Below, piece by piece: positions 1 through 5,824 of a DNA stretch of 8,365 bases (its first letter is position 1; each line of letters opens with the position of its first letter). The stretch is from Thermodesulfobacteriota bacterium (lineage in GTDB: Bacteria; Desulfobacterota; Desulfomonilia; Desulfomonilales; Desulfomonilaceae). The notes beneath the pieces were generated by a model that was not told the DNA's origin, did no database searches, and saw only the letters and a program-made list of their open reading frames with translations. Where the stretch lies: assembly GCA_030837305.1 (NCBI GenBank), contig JAUPKT010000093.1:1-8365 (forward strand), in the 5' to 3' direction. The position numbers were made by a program, and so were the translations under genes.

Positions 1-1
1 G

Positions 2-124
2 AAAATAGACGATTTGATAGAAGCGGGCTGGGGTGTGGTCCAGTCTGATTATGATCCGGTTGCCTTTCACCTCTGGATCGGGCGTCATCGGCCGATTTCC
101 AATTCGACCTTAGAAAGGACGTGA
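2..124 (+). CDS. 3' end of an unrecognised gene (partial)
   Basis: The frame starting at base 2 is open from the window edge to TGA at 122-124 and encodes 40 C-terminal residues beginning KIDDLIEAG and ending STLERT. The start lies outside the window. The segment IDDLIEAGWGVVQSDYDPVAF reminds me of the N-terminal part of small uncharacterised proteins in Nitrospira-like genomes. In those, as I recall, a longer conserved stretch (W, basic residues, then a GPDH-type motif) follows the DPVAF motif. Here the chain ends about 17 residues after DPVAF with an unrelated tail, so this may be a truncated or decayed family member. No function can be assigned. The next small gene starts 4 bases after the stop, which suggests co-transcription. 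Confidence 0.5.
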   Translation, partial: KIDDLIEAGWGVVQSDYDPVAFHLWIGRHRPISNSTLERT

Positions 125-128
125 TGAT

Positions 129-218
129 ATGGACCTGACAACAATCGTTGTAGTCATTTTACTGATTATGCTTTTGGGCGGTGGCGGCGGATACTGGTGG
201 AGGAGGCGAGGCTTTTAG
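129..218 (+). CDS. 29-residue single-span membrane miniprotein
   Basis: ATG at 129 to TAG at 216-218 encodes 29 residues. MDLTT is followed by a hydrophobic run IVVVILLIMLLGGGGG and a C-terminal YWWRRRGF. A GAAAGGA Shine-Dalgarno-like site at about 114-119 precedes the start by about 9 bases. The layout (short acidic N-terminus, one membrane helix, five glycines, two tryptophans, three arginines) predicts an inner-membrane peptide with a positively charged cytoplasmic tail. Very short proteins of the form 'MDLTT + hydrophobic + GGGG + basic end' are common and poorly described in environmental bacteria, resembling DUF3309-type miniproteins. No function is known to me. It starts 4 bases after the preceding stop, so it is probably in the same transcript. 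Confidence 0.6.
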   Translation: MDLTTIVVVILLIMLLGGGGGYWWRRRGF

Positions 219-290
219 GCGCCCAGATTCGGGGTGGTGCCATCCGTAACAGCCATCCCCCAGCTTAGTAGACAACTAGGAGACCGAAAC

Positions 291-797
291 ATGAAGCGTA
301 GATTGTTGAAGAATTCGTCAGTGATGTTTGTTGTGATAATTTTTTCTCTGGTGACAGGGGTTGCTCTGGCTGAGAAGAAACATTGGTTTGTGGTTAAGGA
401 CAAGGCCGGAATGTGCAGGGTGATCGAGGCAGACACCGTTGCAGGGCCATTCAAAACCATGGAAGAGGCAGAAAAGAGAAAGGCCAAGGACTGTGCAAAG
501 CAAGGCGGGCAAACCACGGAACAGTTGCGTCCCTCACAGGAGCGAGGTGAGCACATGCGCCCTCAAACACAGCAGTCCGAACCGATGCGACGTCAAGACC
601 AGCAGCGAGAAGAGCATCAACAGCAAGAACTAAAGCAACAGCGAACACCGCATCAACGAGAGCAGGCGCCTCAACAGCAACAGCAGACCGAAAAGATGAA
701 GGGAAAGGCTCAGGAACAATCCGAAGGGGCCAAGTCCCCAGAGGAAAAGGTCAAGGAAAAGATTAAGGACCTCATTCCGTCTGAAAAGAAGAATTGA
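291..797 (+). CDS. Exported Lys/Gln/Glu-rich low-complexity protein
   Basis: This gene encodes 168 residues from ATG 291, chosen over an in-frame ATG at 234 because AGGAGA lies at 279-284 and a classic signal peptide follows. The N-terminus has a basic MKRRLLK, a hydrophobic core at about 11-24 and an ALA cleavage site at 25-27, so the mature protein should be periplasmic. Residues about 30-70 form the only ordered-looking part (HWFVVKDKAGMCRVIEADTVAGPFKTMEEAE in outline), a short module seen in small secreted proteins where a 'GPFKT.EEAE' motif recurs. Residues 71-168 are Q-, E-, K- and R-rich with poly-Gln runs, predicted disordered or coiled coil. Function is unknown. A solitary gene with a strong hairpin 47 bases downstream. 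Confidence 0.8.
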   Translation: MKRRLLKNSSVMFVVIIFSLVTGVALAEKKHWFVVKDKAGMCRVIEADTVAGPFKTMEEAEKRKAKDCAKQGGQTTEQLRPSQERGEHMRPQTQQSEPMRRQDQQREEHQQQELKQQRTPHQREQAPQQQQQTEKMKGKAQEQSEGAKSPEEKVKEKIKDLIPSEKKN

Positions 798-843
798 GAG
801 AGCATTGAAAGGCTTCTCGTATGATTTCTCGGACGAAGATTAC

Positions 844-871
844 GGTACGGACGGGTAGACCCGTTCGTACC
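844..871. repeat. Near-perfect 13-bp inverted repeat (hairpin)
   Basis: GGTACGGACGGGT at 844-856 is separated by AG from ACCCGTTCGTACC at 859-871. The arms pair over 13 positions with one G-T wobble. In RNA the innermost pair would open to give a 12-bp stem and a TAGA tetraloop. There is no T-run on either side, so it is not a textbook Rho-independent terminator. It lies between two plus-strand genes (ends 797, starts 1013). It could end the upstream transcript, protect its 3' end, be a REP-like element, or be a dyad for a DNA-binding protein. The pairing is seen directly; the role is inference. Confidence 0.7.
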
Positions 872-1012
872 AGAGGTCCTGCGCTATACCCATTTTCTCA
901 AGTTCTTTCAGAATGATGCTGGTTAGTTATTTGGCTGTTGAGTTTTCGATTGGTGACCAGTTCAAACCAGCGAGCCAAGACACCGGATCGAGTCAGAAAT
1001 GGAGGATGAGCC

Positions 1013-2398
1013 ATGAAATTGGCAGGTTACATAGTAATAGCTTTCGTGTCGATCTTGACCCTATCAGTTGGTGATGCCGGGGCTCGTGGTCCAGGTGAGT
1101 CAGGGAAAGGCGGTGGAGCCCAGGTAGGACGCAATAGCGGTGGAGGAATGAGTCACACTGCTCCATCCGGGAACAGATCATCATTCAATACGATGCAGTC
1201 TTCCGGTCGTGGAGCCCAGGGAGGCGGTTATAGCGGGAAAGGCGGTGGCGGGACAAGTCAGGCTGCTCCATCGGCGAACAGACCATCATTCAATACGATG
1301 CAGTCTTCCGGCCGTGGAACCCAGGTAGGTGGCAAAAGCGGTGGCGGGACAAGTCAGGCTGCTCCATCCGGGAACAGATCATCATTTAGTACGATGCAGT
1401 CTTCCAAGTCAAGGGGAGGCCAGTCTTATAAGCCTAATGCATCGGGTAAAGGGTCGTCATTTGCACCGACGGGAAAGAAGCAGGCGCCTCAGGGCCGACA
1501 GTCGATTGGCCAAGCGGGCAAGGGCACGCCGACATCGGGGCAATTACAGGACTTTCTAAAACTACCTAAGACGAATGTTGGCCAGACAAAGTCCGGCCTG
1601 GGCGGCAAGATTGGCGCCGGGGTCGTTGGAGCGGCAGCGGGCGCAATGGCGTTGGATCACTTTTCCAAAGGGGGGAGTGGTGCGGGTCAGGCGGGCCATC
1701 CCGGCAAGACCATGAATGTTGCTACGGCTCAACATATCCGGGACAATTATTCTCAGCAACATAACAACATGTTTAACAAGAATTGGTATACGAACCACCC
1801 CAACCTGAACAACTATTACTGGCACAGTAATATATGGCCCTATCAGCCCTGGAATTACTGGTGGAGACCCGCGGCATGGGCTGCGTTAAGTTCATGGGTG
1901 GTTGGGGCCTGGGGGCCTCCTCTGTACTATGCCTACGGCAACAATTTTTATTATGACAATGGTTTTGTGTACCTGAATGGCCAACGGGTTGCATCTGCCG
2001 CTGAGTATTATACCCAGGCCTATGATATCGTTTCGCAAGCGCCGGCAGTTAAAGATGAACCCGAGCGATGGATGCCTCTCGGCGTGTTCGCGTTGTCTCA
2101 AGGCAACAAAGGGGCTTCGAACATGGTCATGCAACTTGCGGTGAACAAAGATGGAGTAATCCAAGGAACCTATTTCAATACTGAAAACGATGTGACCAAG
2201 CCTATCAAATGCATGGTCGATAGGCAATCCCAGAGAGCTGTCTGGACTTTTGCGGATGAAGGCAACAATGCGGTCATATTGGAGACGGGTGTCTATAACC
2301 TTACACAAGATCAGACTGAGGTCTTGGTCCATTTGGGGAAGAATCGCACAGAGCAGTGGCTGATGGTGCGTCTCAAGGAGCCACCAGCAGAGCAATAG
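1013..2398 (+). CDS. Secreted Gly/Ser-repeat protein, mu-protocadherin-like family
   Basis: This is a 461-residue protein with GGAGG at 1001-1005, 7 bases before ATG. Residues 1-25 are a signal peptide (hydrophobic 5-20, AGA/ARG cleavage region). Residues 26-175 are Gly/Ser/Gln-rich and contain three repeats centred on SSFNTMQSS at about 56-64, 91-99 and 123-131, encoded by DNA repeats with periods of 105 and 96 bases. Residues about 195-212 are a glycine-zipper-like helix (GLGGKIGAGVVGAAAGAMA). Residues 240-335 are Asn/Trp/Tyr-rich, with YYWHSNIWPYQPWNYWWRPAAW, GPPLYYAYGNNFYYDNG, VYLNGQRVASAAEY. Residues 352-455 hold a conserved C-terminal module: ERWMPLGVFAL, GVIQGTYFN, QRAVWT, ETGVYNLTQDQ, QWLMVRL. 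From memory, the same succession occurs in planctomycete and Nitrospira proteins annotated 'mu-protocadherin-putative cell-surface protein', which are otherwise uncharacterised. I infer a periplasmic or surface structural role. Monocistronic by spacing. Confidence 0.85.
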   Translation: MKLAGYIVIAFVSILTLSVGDAGARGPGESGKGGGAQVGRNSGGGMSHTAPSGNRSSFNTMQSSGRGAQGGGYSGKGGGGTSQAAPSANRPSFNTMQSSGRGTQVGGKSGGGTSQAAPSGNRSSFSTMQSSKSRGGQSYKPNASGKGSSFAPTGKKQAPQGRQSIGQAGKGTPTSGQLQDFLKLPKTNVGQTKSGLGGKIGAGVVGAAAGAMALDHFSKGGSGAGQAGHPGKTMNVATAQHIRDNYSQQHNNMFNKNWYTNHPNLNNYYWHSNIWPYQPWNYWWRPAAWAALSSWVVGAWGPPLYYAYGNNFYYDNGFVYLNGQRVASAAEYYTQAYDIVSQAPAVKDEPERWMPLGVFALSQGNKGASNMVMQLAVNKDGVIQGTYFNTENDVTKPIKCMVDRQSQRAVWTFADEGNNAVILETGVYNLTQDQTEVLVHLGKNRTEQWLMVRLKEPPAEQ

Positions 2399-2481
2399 CC
2401 TTCAGACTGGAGGAAAGGGAGTCATTTGTCCTCACGGAACCATAAGTTCTCAAGCCATGGTTCGTAGCGCCAGATGTCATA

Positions 2482-2510
2482 TTAGCAGGCACAGGTCTCC
2501 TTCTTATAAT
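2482..2510 (+). promoter_or_regulatory. Candidate sigma-70-type promoter upstream of the Fic gene
   Basis: TTAGCA at 2482-2487 (4 of 6 matches to TTGACA) is followed by exactly 17 bases and then TATAAT at 2505-2510 (6 of 6). A transcript would begin near 2517 and have a leader of about 200 bases before the Fic start at 2720. The -10 lies in the loop of the 2486-2523 inverted repeat, so the hairpin and promoter overlap. A perfect -10 can arise by chance in non-coding DNA, so this is a candidate only. Confidence 0.4.
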
Positions 2511-2523
2511 AGAGATGTGCCTG
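2486..2523. repeat. Inverted repeat around the TATAAT box
   Basis: CAGGCACA at 2486-2493 and TGTGCCTG at 2516-2523 are perfectly complementary over 8 bases. Inside them, TCTC (2496-2499) pairs with GAGA (2512-2515) after a two-base bulge, leaving a 12-base loop. It could be the terminator of the gene ending at 2398, although only a weak TTTG follows, or an operator overlapping the candidate promoter. Confidence 0.5.
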
Positions 2524-2719
2524 TTTGATGTTCTTGAGAGGCGATATTGTGCCCAACAAGCAGCAGCCTAAAGGATTGATGTCCTCTATTTACGCCGACA
2601 TCAGTTAGCATCAAGCATCTTTATTTTCACGGGTCAAAATTTGGCTATTAAAAAAGAATGGGTTCTGCTTTAATAGTCTGAGATCGTATTAAAGACTTCT
2701 TTGATAAGGCATTCAGGTT

Positions 2720-3874
2720 ATGAATCGTGGTCTTCAGGGCAAATTTTTCCGACAAAGCACAGCTTCTGAATCCTTCGAAGCTTTTGTGCCATTCAATCTC
2801 CCACCTAAACCGCCTCTGGAAATTGATCTCCTTCTCTTGGAGCAAGCAAACCGAGCCTTGGGCCGTCTGGATAGCCTCACGCTCCTTCTACCTGATCCTG
2901 CCCTGTTTCTCTACTTCTATGTCAGAAAAGAAGCGGTTCTTTCTTCCCAAATAGAGGGAACCCAATCATCATTGTCGGACCTCCTGTTTCACGAATATCA
3001 AGGTGCACCAGGTGTCTTGGCAGAGGACGTGGAAGAAGTCTCCCAATACGTTGCAGCTCTCAATCATGGAATGGAGCGGTTGAGAGAGGGGTTCCCTCTT
3101 TCACTGCGGTTATTACGGGAAATTCATAGGATCCTGCTCTCTAAGGGGCGTGGTAGCACGAAGGCCCCTGGTGAATTTCGAAGATCCCAAAATTGGATTG
3201 GTGGATCTCGTCCAGGCAACGCAAGATTCGTTCCGCCACCCCCGGACCAGGTCATGGGTTGCATGGGTGACCTGGAACAATACTTCCATGACCAGCGGTC
3301 TCATACACCCCTGCTTCTCAAGGCTGCTCTCGCTCATGTTCAATTTGAGACTATCCATGCATTCCTCGATGGAAACGGACGTCTGGGAAGACTCCTGATC
3401 AGTCTCATACTCTGCGGTGAAGGCGCTTTGTCAGAACCTATCCTTTACCTAAGCCTCTATTTTAAGAACCATCGGGACACCTATTATGACCTGCTGCAAA
3501 GGGTCCGTCTCCAAGGGGACTGGGAAGCCTGGACGGCTTTCTTTCTCGAAGGAGTAAAGGAAACAGCGGAACAGGCTGTGAAGACCGCTCAACGAATTAT
3601 GAAGTTGTTTGCCGACGATCGGACCCGCATCGAGGCTATGGGTCAAACGACCGGGAACGTCTCCCGCCTCCATTCCTATCTTCAAGAAAAGCCTGTTCTG
3701 AGTATTCCCAAGGCTTCACGGGACGTCGGAATATCTCAGCCGACCGTAACATTAGCTCTAAAGAAGCTGGAAGAGATCGGCTTAGTCAAAGAAATCACCG
3801 GTAAAGCCAGGGATCGGATCTACGTGTATACTCAGTATCTTGATATTCTCGAGGAAGGTGCTCAGCCCCTCTGA
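2720..3874 (+). CDS. Fic-family AMP-transferase with winged-helix C-terminus
   Basis: This 384-residue protein has the layout of stand-alone bacterial Fic proteins: a Fic N-terminal domain (about 1-100), the Fic core (about 125-275) and a winged-helix domain (about 312-375, HTH near PKASRDVGISQPTVTLALKKLEE). The catalytic motif is at 213-224, HAFLDGNGRLGR, with His213, Asp217, Asn219, Arg221 and Arg224. The usual Pro after His is Ala. An inhibitory helix motif [S/T]xxxE[G/N] is at 75-80 (SSQIEG, Glu79), so this is a class II Fic protein that blocks its own ATP site. The flap GNARFVPPPPDQV is at about 166-178. Such enzymes transfer AMP from ATP to Ser, Thr or Tyr hydroxyls of target proteins, with the helix acting as brake; the target here is unknown. 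The start has only a weak AAGG at 2706-2709. No antitoxin gene is adjacent, which fits inhibition in cis. Confidence 0.93.
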   Translation: MNRGLQGKFFRQSTASESFEAFVPFNLPPKPPLEIDLLLLEQANRALGRLDSLTLLLPDPALFLYFYVRKEAVLSSQIEGTQSSLSDLLFHEYQGAPGVLAEDVEEVSQYVAALNHGMERLREGFPLSLRLLREIHRILLSKGRGSTKAPGEFRRSQNWIGGSRPGNARFVPPPPDQVMGCMGDLEQYFHDQRSHTPLLLKAALAHVQFETIHAFLDGNGRLGRLLISLILCGEGALSEPILYLSLYFKNHRDTYYDLLQRVRLQGDWEAWTAFFLEGVKETAEQAVKTAQRIMKLFADDRTRIEAMGQTTGNVSRLHSYLQEKPVLSIPKASRDVGISQPTVTLALKKLEEIGLVKEITGKARDRIYVYTQYLDILEEGAQPL

Positions 3875-4256
3875 GGTGTCTCGGCGCGGGGTTTGCTGCA
3901 CTTGCCGGAACATCCAAAAAAAATTTCATTTTGTCCCCATTTGACAATTTGGTCTGGTAAGAATGGGGGCATGAGGGTCATACGAGGGGAGCCTTCAGGG
4001 CAGAAAGTGGCCCTCAATAAGGTATTTGTGTCATTTGGTTCTTGACATCCCCACATGCGTGGGAATGAACCGATTGGGCGAGGCAGCGCCTCTCCCCTAC
4101 AGAAGCGTTACCCACATGGTTGGGGGTGAACCGGTATGGACGCTTACTGGAAACGGCAGGGGTATGTCAAGAATGGCAAAGATTCTCTGTGCAACCTGCA
4201 CCCTTATGCCATATATTGTGCGCGGGTATAGCTGAAACAATATAAAGGAGACACCA
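3875..4256. other. 382-base gap holding a CRISPR remnant, no gene
   Basis: I find no believable protein gene here. A 69-codon open frame at 4026-4235 runs through the CRISPR-like repeats and has no family features. The first part is AT-rich, with a run of eight A at about 3916-3923 and a small TTGTC/GACAA inverted repeat (3931-3935, 3943-3947). The CRISPR-like repeat pair sits at 4044-4133. The last 120 bases are the upstream region of the GlsB-type gene; a weak TATAGC at 4227-4232 could be a -10 but has no good -35. Confidence 0.5.
4044..4133 (+). CRISPR. Minimal type I-E-like CRISPR remnant (2 repeats, 1 spacer)
   Basis: Two 29-base units, 4044-4072 and 4105-4133, flank a 32-base spacer at 4073-4104, giving the 61-base period typical of type I-E arrays. 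The units match at 21 of 29 positions. Both keep CCCACATG in the left half and end in TGAACCG, the 5' crRNA handle of I-E repeats (ATGAACCG in the first, GTGAACCG in the second). The first unit has the expected hairpin CCCAC-ATGC-GTGGG; in the second it is weakened. Each looks closer to a generic I-E repeat (GTGTTCCCC...GGGGATGAACCG, recalled) than to the other, as expected from independent decay. Units one period upstream (3983) and downstream (4166) show no repeat. No cas gene lies in the window, so this is probably an orphan relic, transcribed rightward if at all. The spacer contains a small inverted repeat (GAGGC-AGC-GCCTC). Confidence 0.6.
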
Positions 4257-4499
4257 GTGCAATTTATCGGATTCTTGGTAATAGGACTTGTGGCGGGATG
4301 GCTGGCACAACAAATCATGAAAGGGTCAGGAGGCGGCCTCATCGTCAATCTGGTCATCGGGATAATAGGCGCCTACATCGGCGGCTTTCTTTTCGGATAC
4401 CTGGGTTGGTTCATGCACGGATTTATCGGATCATTGGTATCGGCCACAGTCGGGGCAGTTGTGTTGCTTTTCATTTTGGGACTGCTCAAGAGATCGTGA
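4257..4499 (+). CDS. GlsB/YeaQ/YmgE-family stress-response membrane protein
   Basis: This 80-residue protein starts at GTG 4257 with AAGGAG at 4245-4250, six bases upstream. The sequence is almost wholly hydrophobic, in three membrane helices: about 3-20 (IGFLVIGLVAGWLAQQIM), 27-48 (GLIVNLVIGIIGAYIGGFLFGY) and 55-77 (GFIGSLVSATVGAVVLLFILGLL), ending in a basic KRS. The GLVAGWLA, GLIxNLxxGIIGAxxGG and GSLVSATVGAVVLL motifs are diagnostic of the 'transglycosylase-associated' family (PF04226). Despite the name, no enzymatic activity is established. Members are small envelope proteins often induced by general or osmotic stress. The caspase-like gene begins 24 bases after its stop, so both are probably in one operon. 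Confidence 0.9.
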   Translation: MQFIGFLVIGLVAGWLAQQIMKGSGGGLIVNLVIGIIGAYIGGFLFGYLGWFMHGFIGSLVSATVGAVVLLFILGLLKRS

Positions 4500-4523
4500 A
4501 TATTCATCGCAGAAAAGTGTAAG

Positions 4524-5804
4524 ATGAAGGCGCACCACCCATCACGGGCACTCTTGATCTTCATGGGGAAAGCCTATTCAGCAGCCGCGACACTGATAGT
4601 ATTGTGGTTGATGCTCTTCATAATGTGCTCTTACATGCCTGCACAAGCCCAGCAAACTGCTGACACGAAACAAGCCCCGCCACTAATTTCGTCTGAAATA
4701 GCTGTCGGAGACCTGTATGCCGTCATTGTGGGCATTTCCAGATATAGTCATCCGAAGATTCCCAGGTTGACCGTGTCAGATAAAGATGCCCGTGACTTTG
4801 CTGACTTCCTTCTGACGCAGAAGAAGCTTTTCCGCAATGTCCATATAACGCTTCTTTGCAACGAAGAGGCCACTCGAACAGAAGTGGAGAAGAACCTCTA
4901 TTACAAACTGCGCCGGTCAGGTAAGGACGATACGGTCATCGTTTTCCTGAGCGGCCATGGTGCTGACGACCACAATAACCCAGGTGAATTTTTCTTTCTC
5001 ACCTATGATGCCGATCCGGAATTTCTGGCCGCTACCTCAGTTCATATGAACCGACAATGGTTCGTGACAAAACTCGATTCAAAGCGAGTCGTGCTCATTG
5101 CCGACGCGTGTCATGCGGGCGGCTTCTCCACAACTGGGACAAAATCCGGTGCCTCATCGCTCACAAAATTCTTGAGTCAGTTCAAGGAATCTGAAGGATA
5201 AGTTTTCATAACGTCTTCCCGGGCTGACGAGGTTTCCAACGAGAAGGCTGAATTGGGAAACAGTTTGTTCACATATTTTCTCATAAAGGGCTTAAGGGGT
5301 GAAGCGGATACCGATGGTGATGGCGTGGTCACTATTAAGGAAGTCTATGATTACGTGTATGAAAAGACCAAAGAAGCCACATCAGGAGTCCAGCACCCGC
5401 AGATGGAAGGCAGATTGTTGGGTTCGTTTCCTCTCTCGCTCAATGTTAACATTCAACTTTCCTTGCCTCCAGACACCGGCACGCGTCCTGGTGGTCACCA
5501 ACCGAAAGTAGACCGCCTCAGACTGGGGGAATACTTCGTGGAAGGCACCAACCCCAACGGAACGAGTTACCGGGGCAAGGCAGTCATTTCACAGGTGGGG
5601 GATAAGTACGAAATGGTGTGGGAAATCGCCGGCAAAAAGCATTTTGGGCGAGGAATGATCTCGGGGAACTCGCTCTACGTGAACTGGGGCACCAACCCCG
5701 ATGAACTTGACGGCCTCGTCACCTATTCAATGGGAGAAAATAGTGTCCTGAAAGGTGTCTGGGCCGACGGTAAAGGTACCGAAACCCTCATGCCGAAGCG
5801 ATAA
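4524..5804 (+). pseudogene. Secreted caspase-like (C14) protein gene split by an in-frame TAA
   Basis: One reading frame of 426 codons is interrupted only at codon 226 (TAA, 5199-5201). Residues 14-42 form a signal peptide or anchor ending AQA, so the protein is exported. The caspase p20 core is at 62-200: LYAVIVGISRY, SDKDARDFADFL, His145 in FLSGHG, Cys196 in LIADACHAGG. Past the stop, codons 227-300 supply the p10-like part (VFITSSRADE, SLFTYFLIKGL) with an EF-hand-like loop DTDGDGVVTIKE at 262-273. Residues about 329-424 form a small beta-rich module (GTNPNGTSYRGKAVI, GVWADGKGTETLMP) seen in secreted proteins. The first ORF ends at 5201 with both catalytic residues but no p10. A TTG at 5253 preceded by AGAAGG could restart translation but would omit the SSRADE strand. 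No frameshift follows, so the mutation is recent, read through, or a sequence error. The start has a weak Shine-Dalgarno. It follows the GlsB-type gene by 24 bases. Confidence 0.85.
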
Positions 5805-5824
5805 CCTTTGGGTATGACATCAAC

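Larger units (their letters stand above)
2399..2719. other. 321-base structured gap without a gene
   Basis: No convincing coding sequence lies here. The gap contains several inverted repeats. GAACCAT (2437-2443) pairs with ATGGTTC (2457-2463), 13-base loop. CAGGCACA (2486-2493) pairs with TGTGCCTG (2516-2523), with an inner TCTC/GAGA stem. TGATGTC (2577-2583) pairs with GACATCA (2597-2603), 13-base loop. The first two could end the upstream transcript, though neither is followed by a strong T-run. The last 90 bases are AT-rich, as expected for a promoter region of the following Fic gene. Confidence 0.5.

Noticed and set aside
215..556. 113-codon minus-strand open frame with hydrophobic stretches
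   Set aside because: It is antisense to the gene with a clear signal peptide and Shine-Dalgarno at 291.
1892..2395. 167-codon minus-strand open frame
   Set aside because: It lies wholly opposite the conserved C-terminal half of the secreted repeat protein and shows no domain or ribosome site.
3861..3875. CTCAG-CCCCT-CTGAG hairpin at the Fic stop codon as a terminator
   Set aside because: The stem is only 5 bp, it overlaps the last codons and no T-run follows.
3941..3946. TTGACA as a -35 box
   Set aside because: No -10-like hexamer is found 15-19 bases downstream.
4026..4235. 69-codon plus-strand open frame
   Set aside because: It reads through both CRISPR-like repeats, lacks a ribosome site and has no family resemblance.
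5253..5804. Separate functional gene starting at TTG 5253
   Set aside because: It is in the same frame as the caspase gene, and the bases between 5202 and 5252 encode the expected family sequence, so it is the distal part of one interrupted gene.
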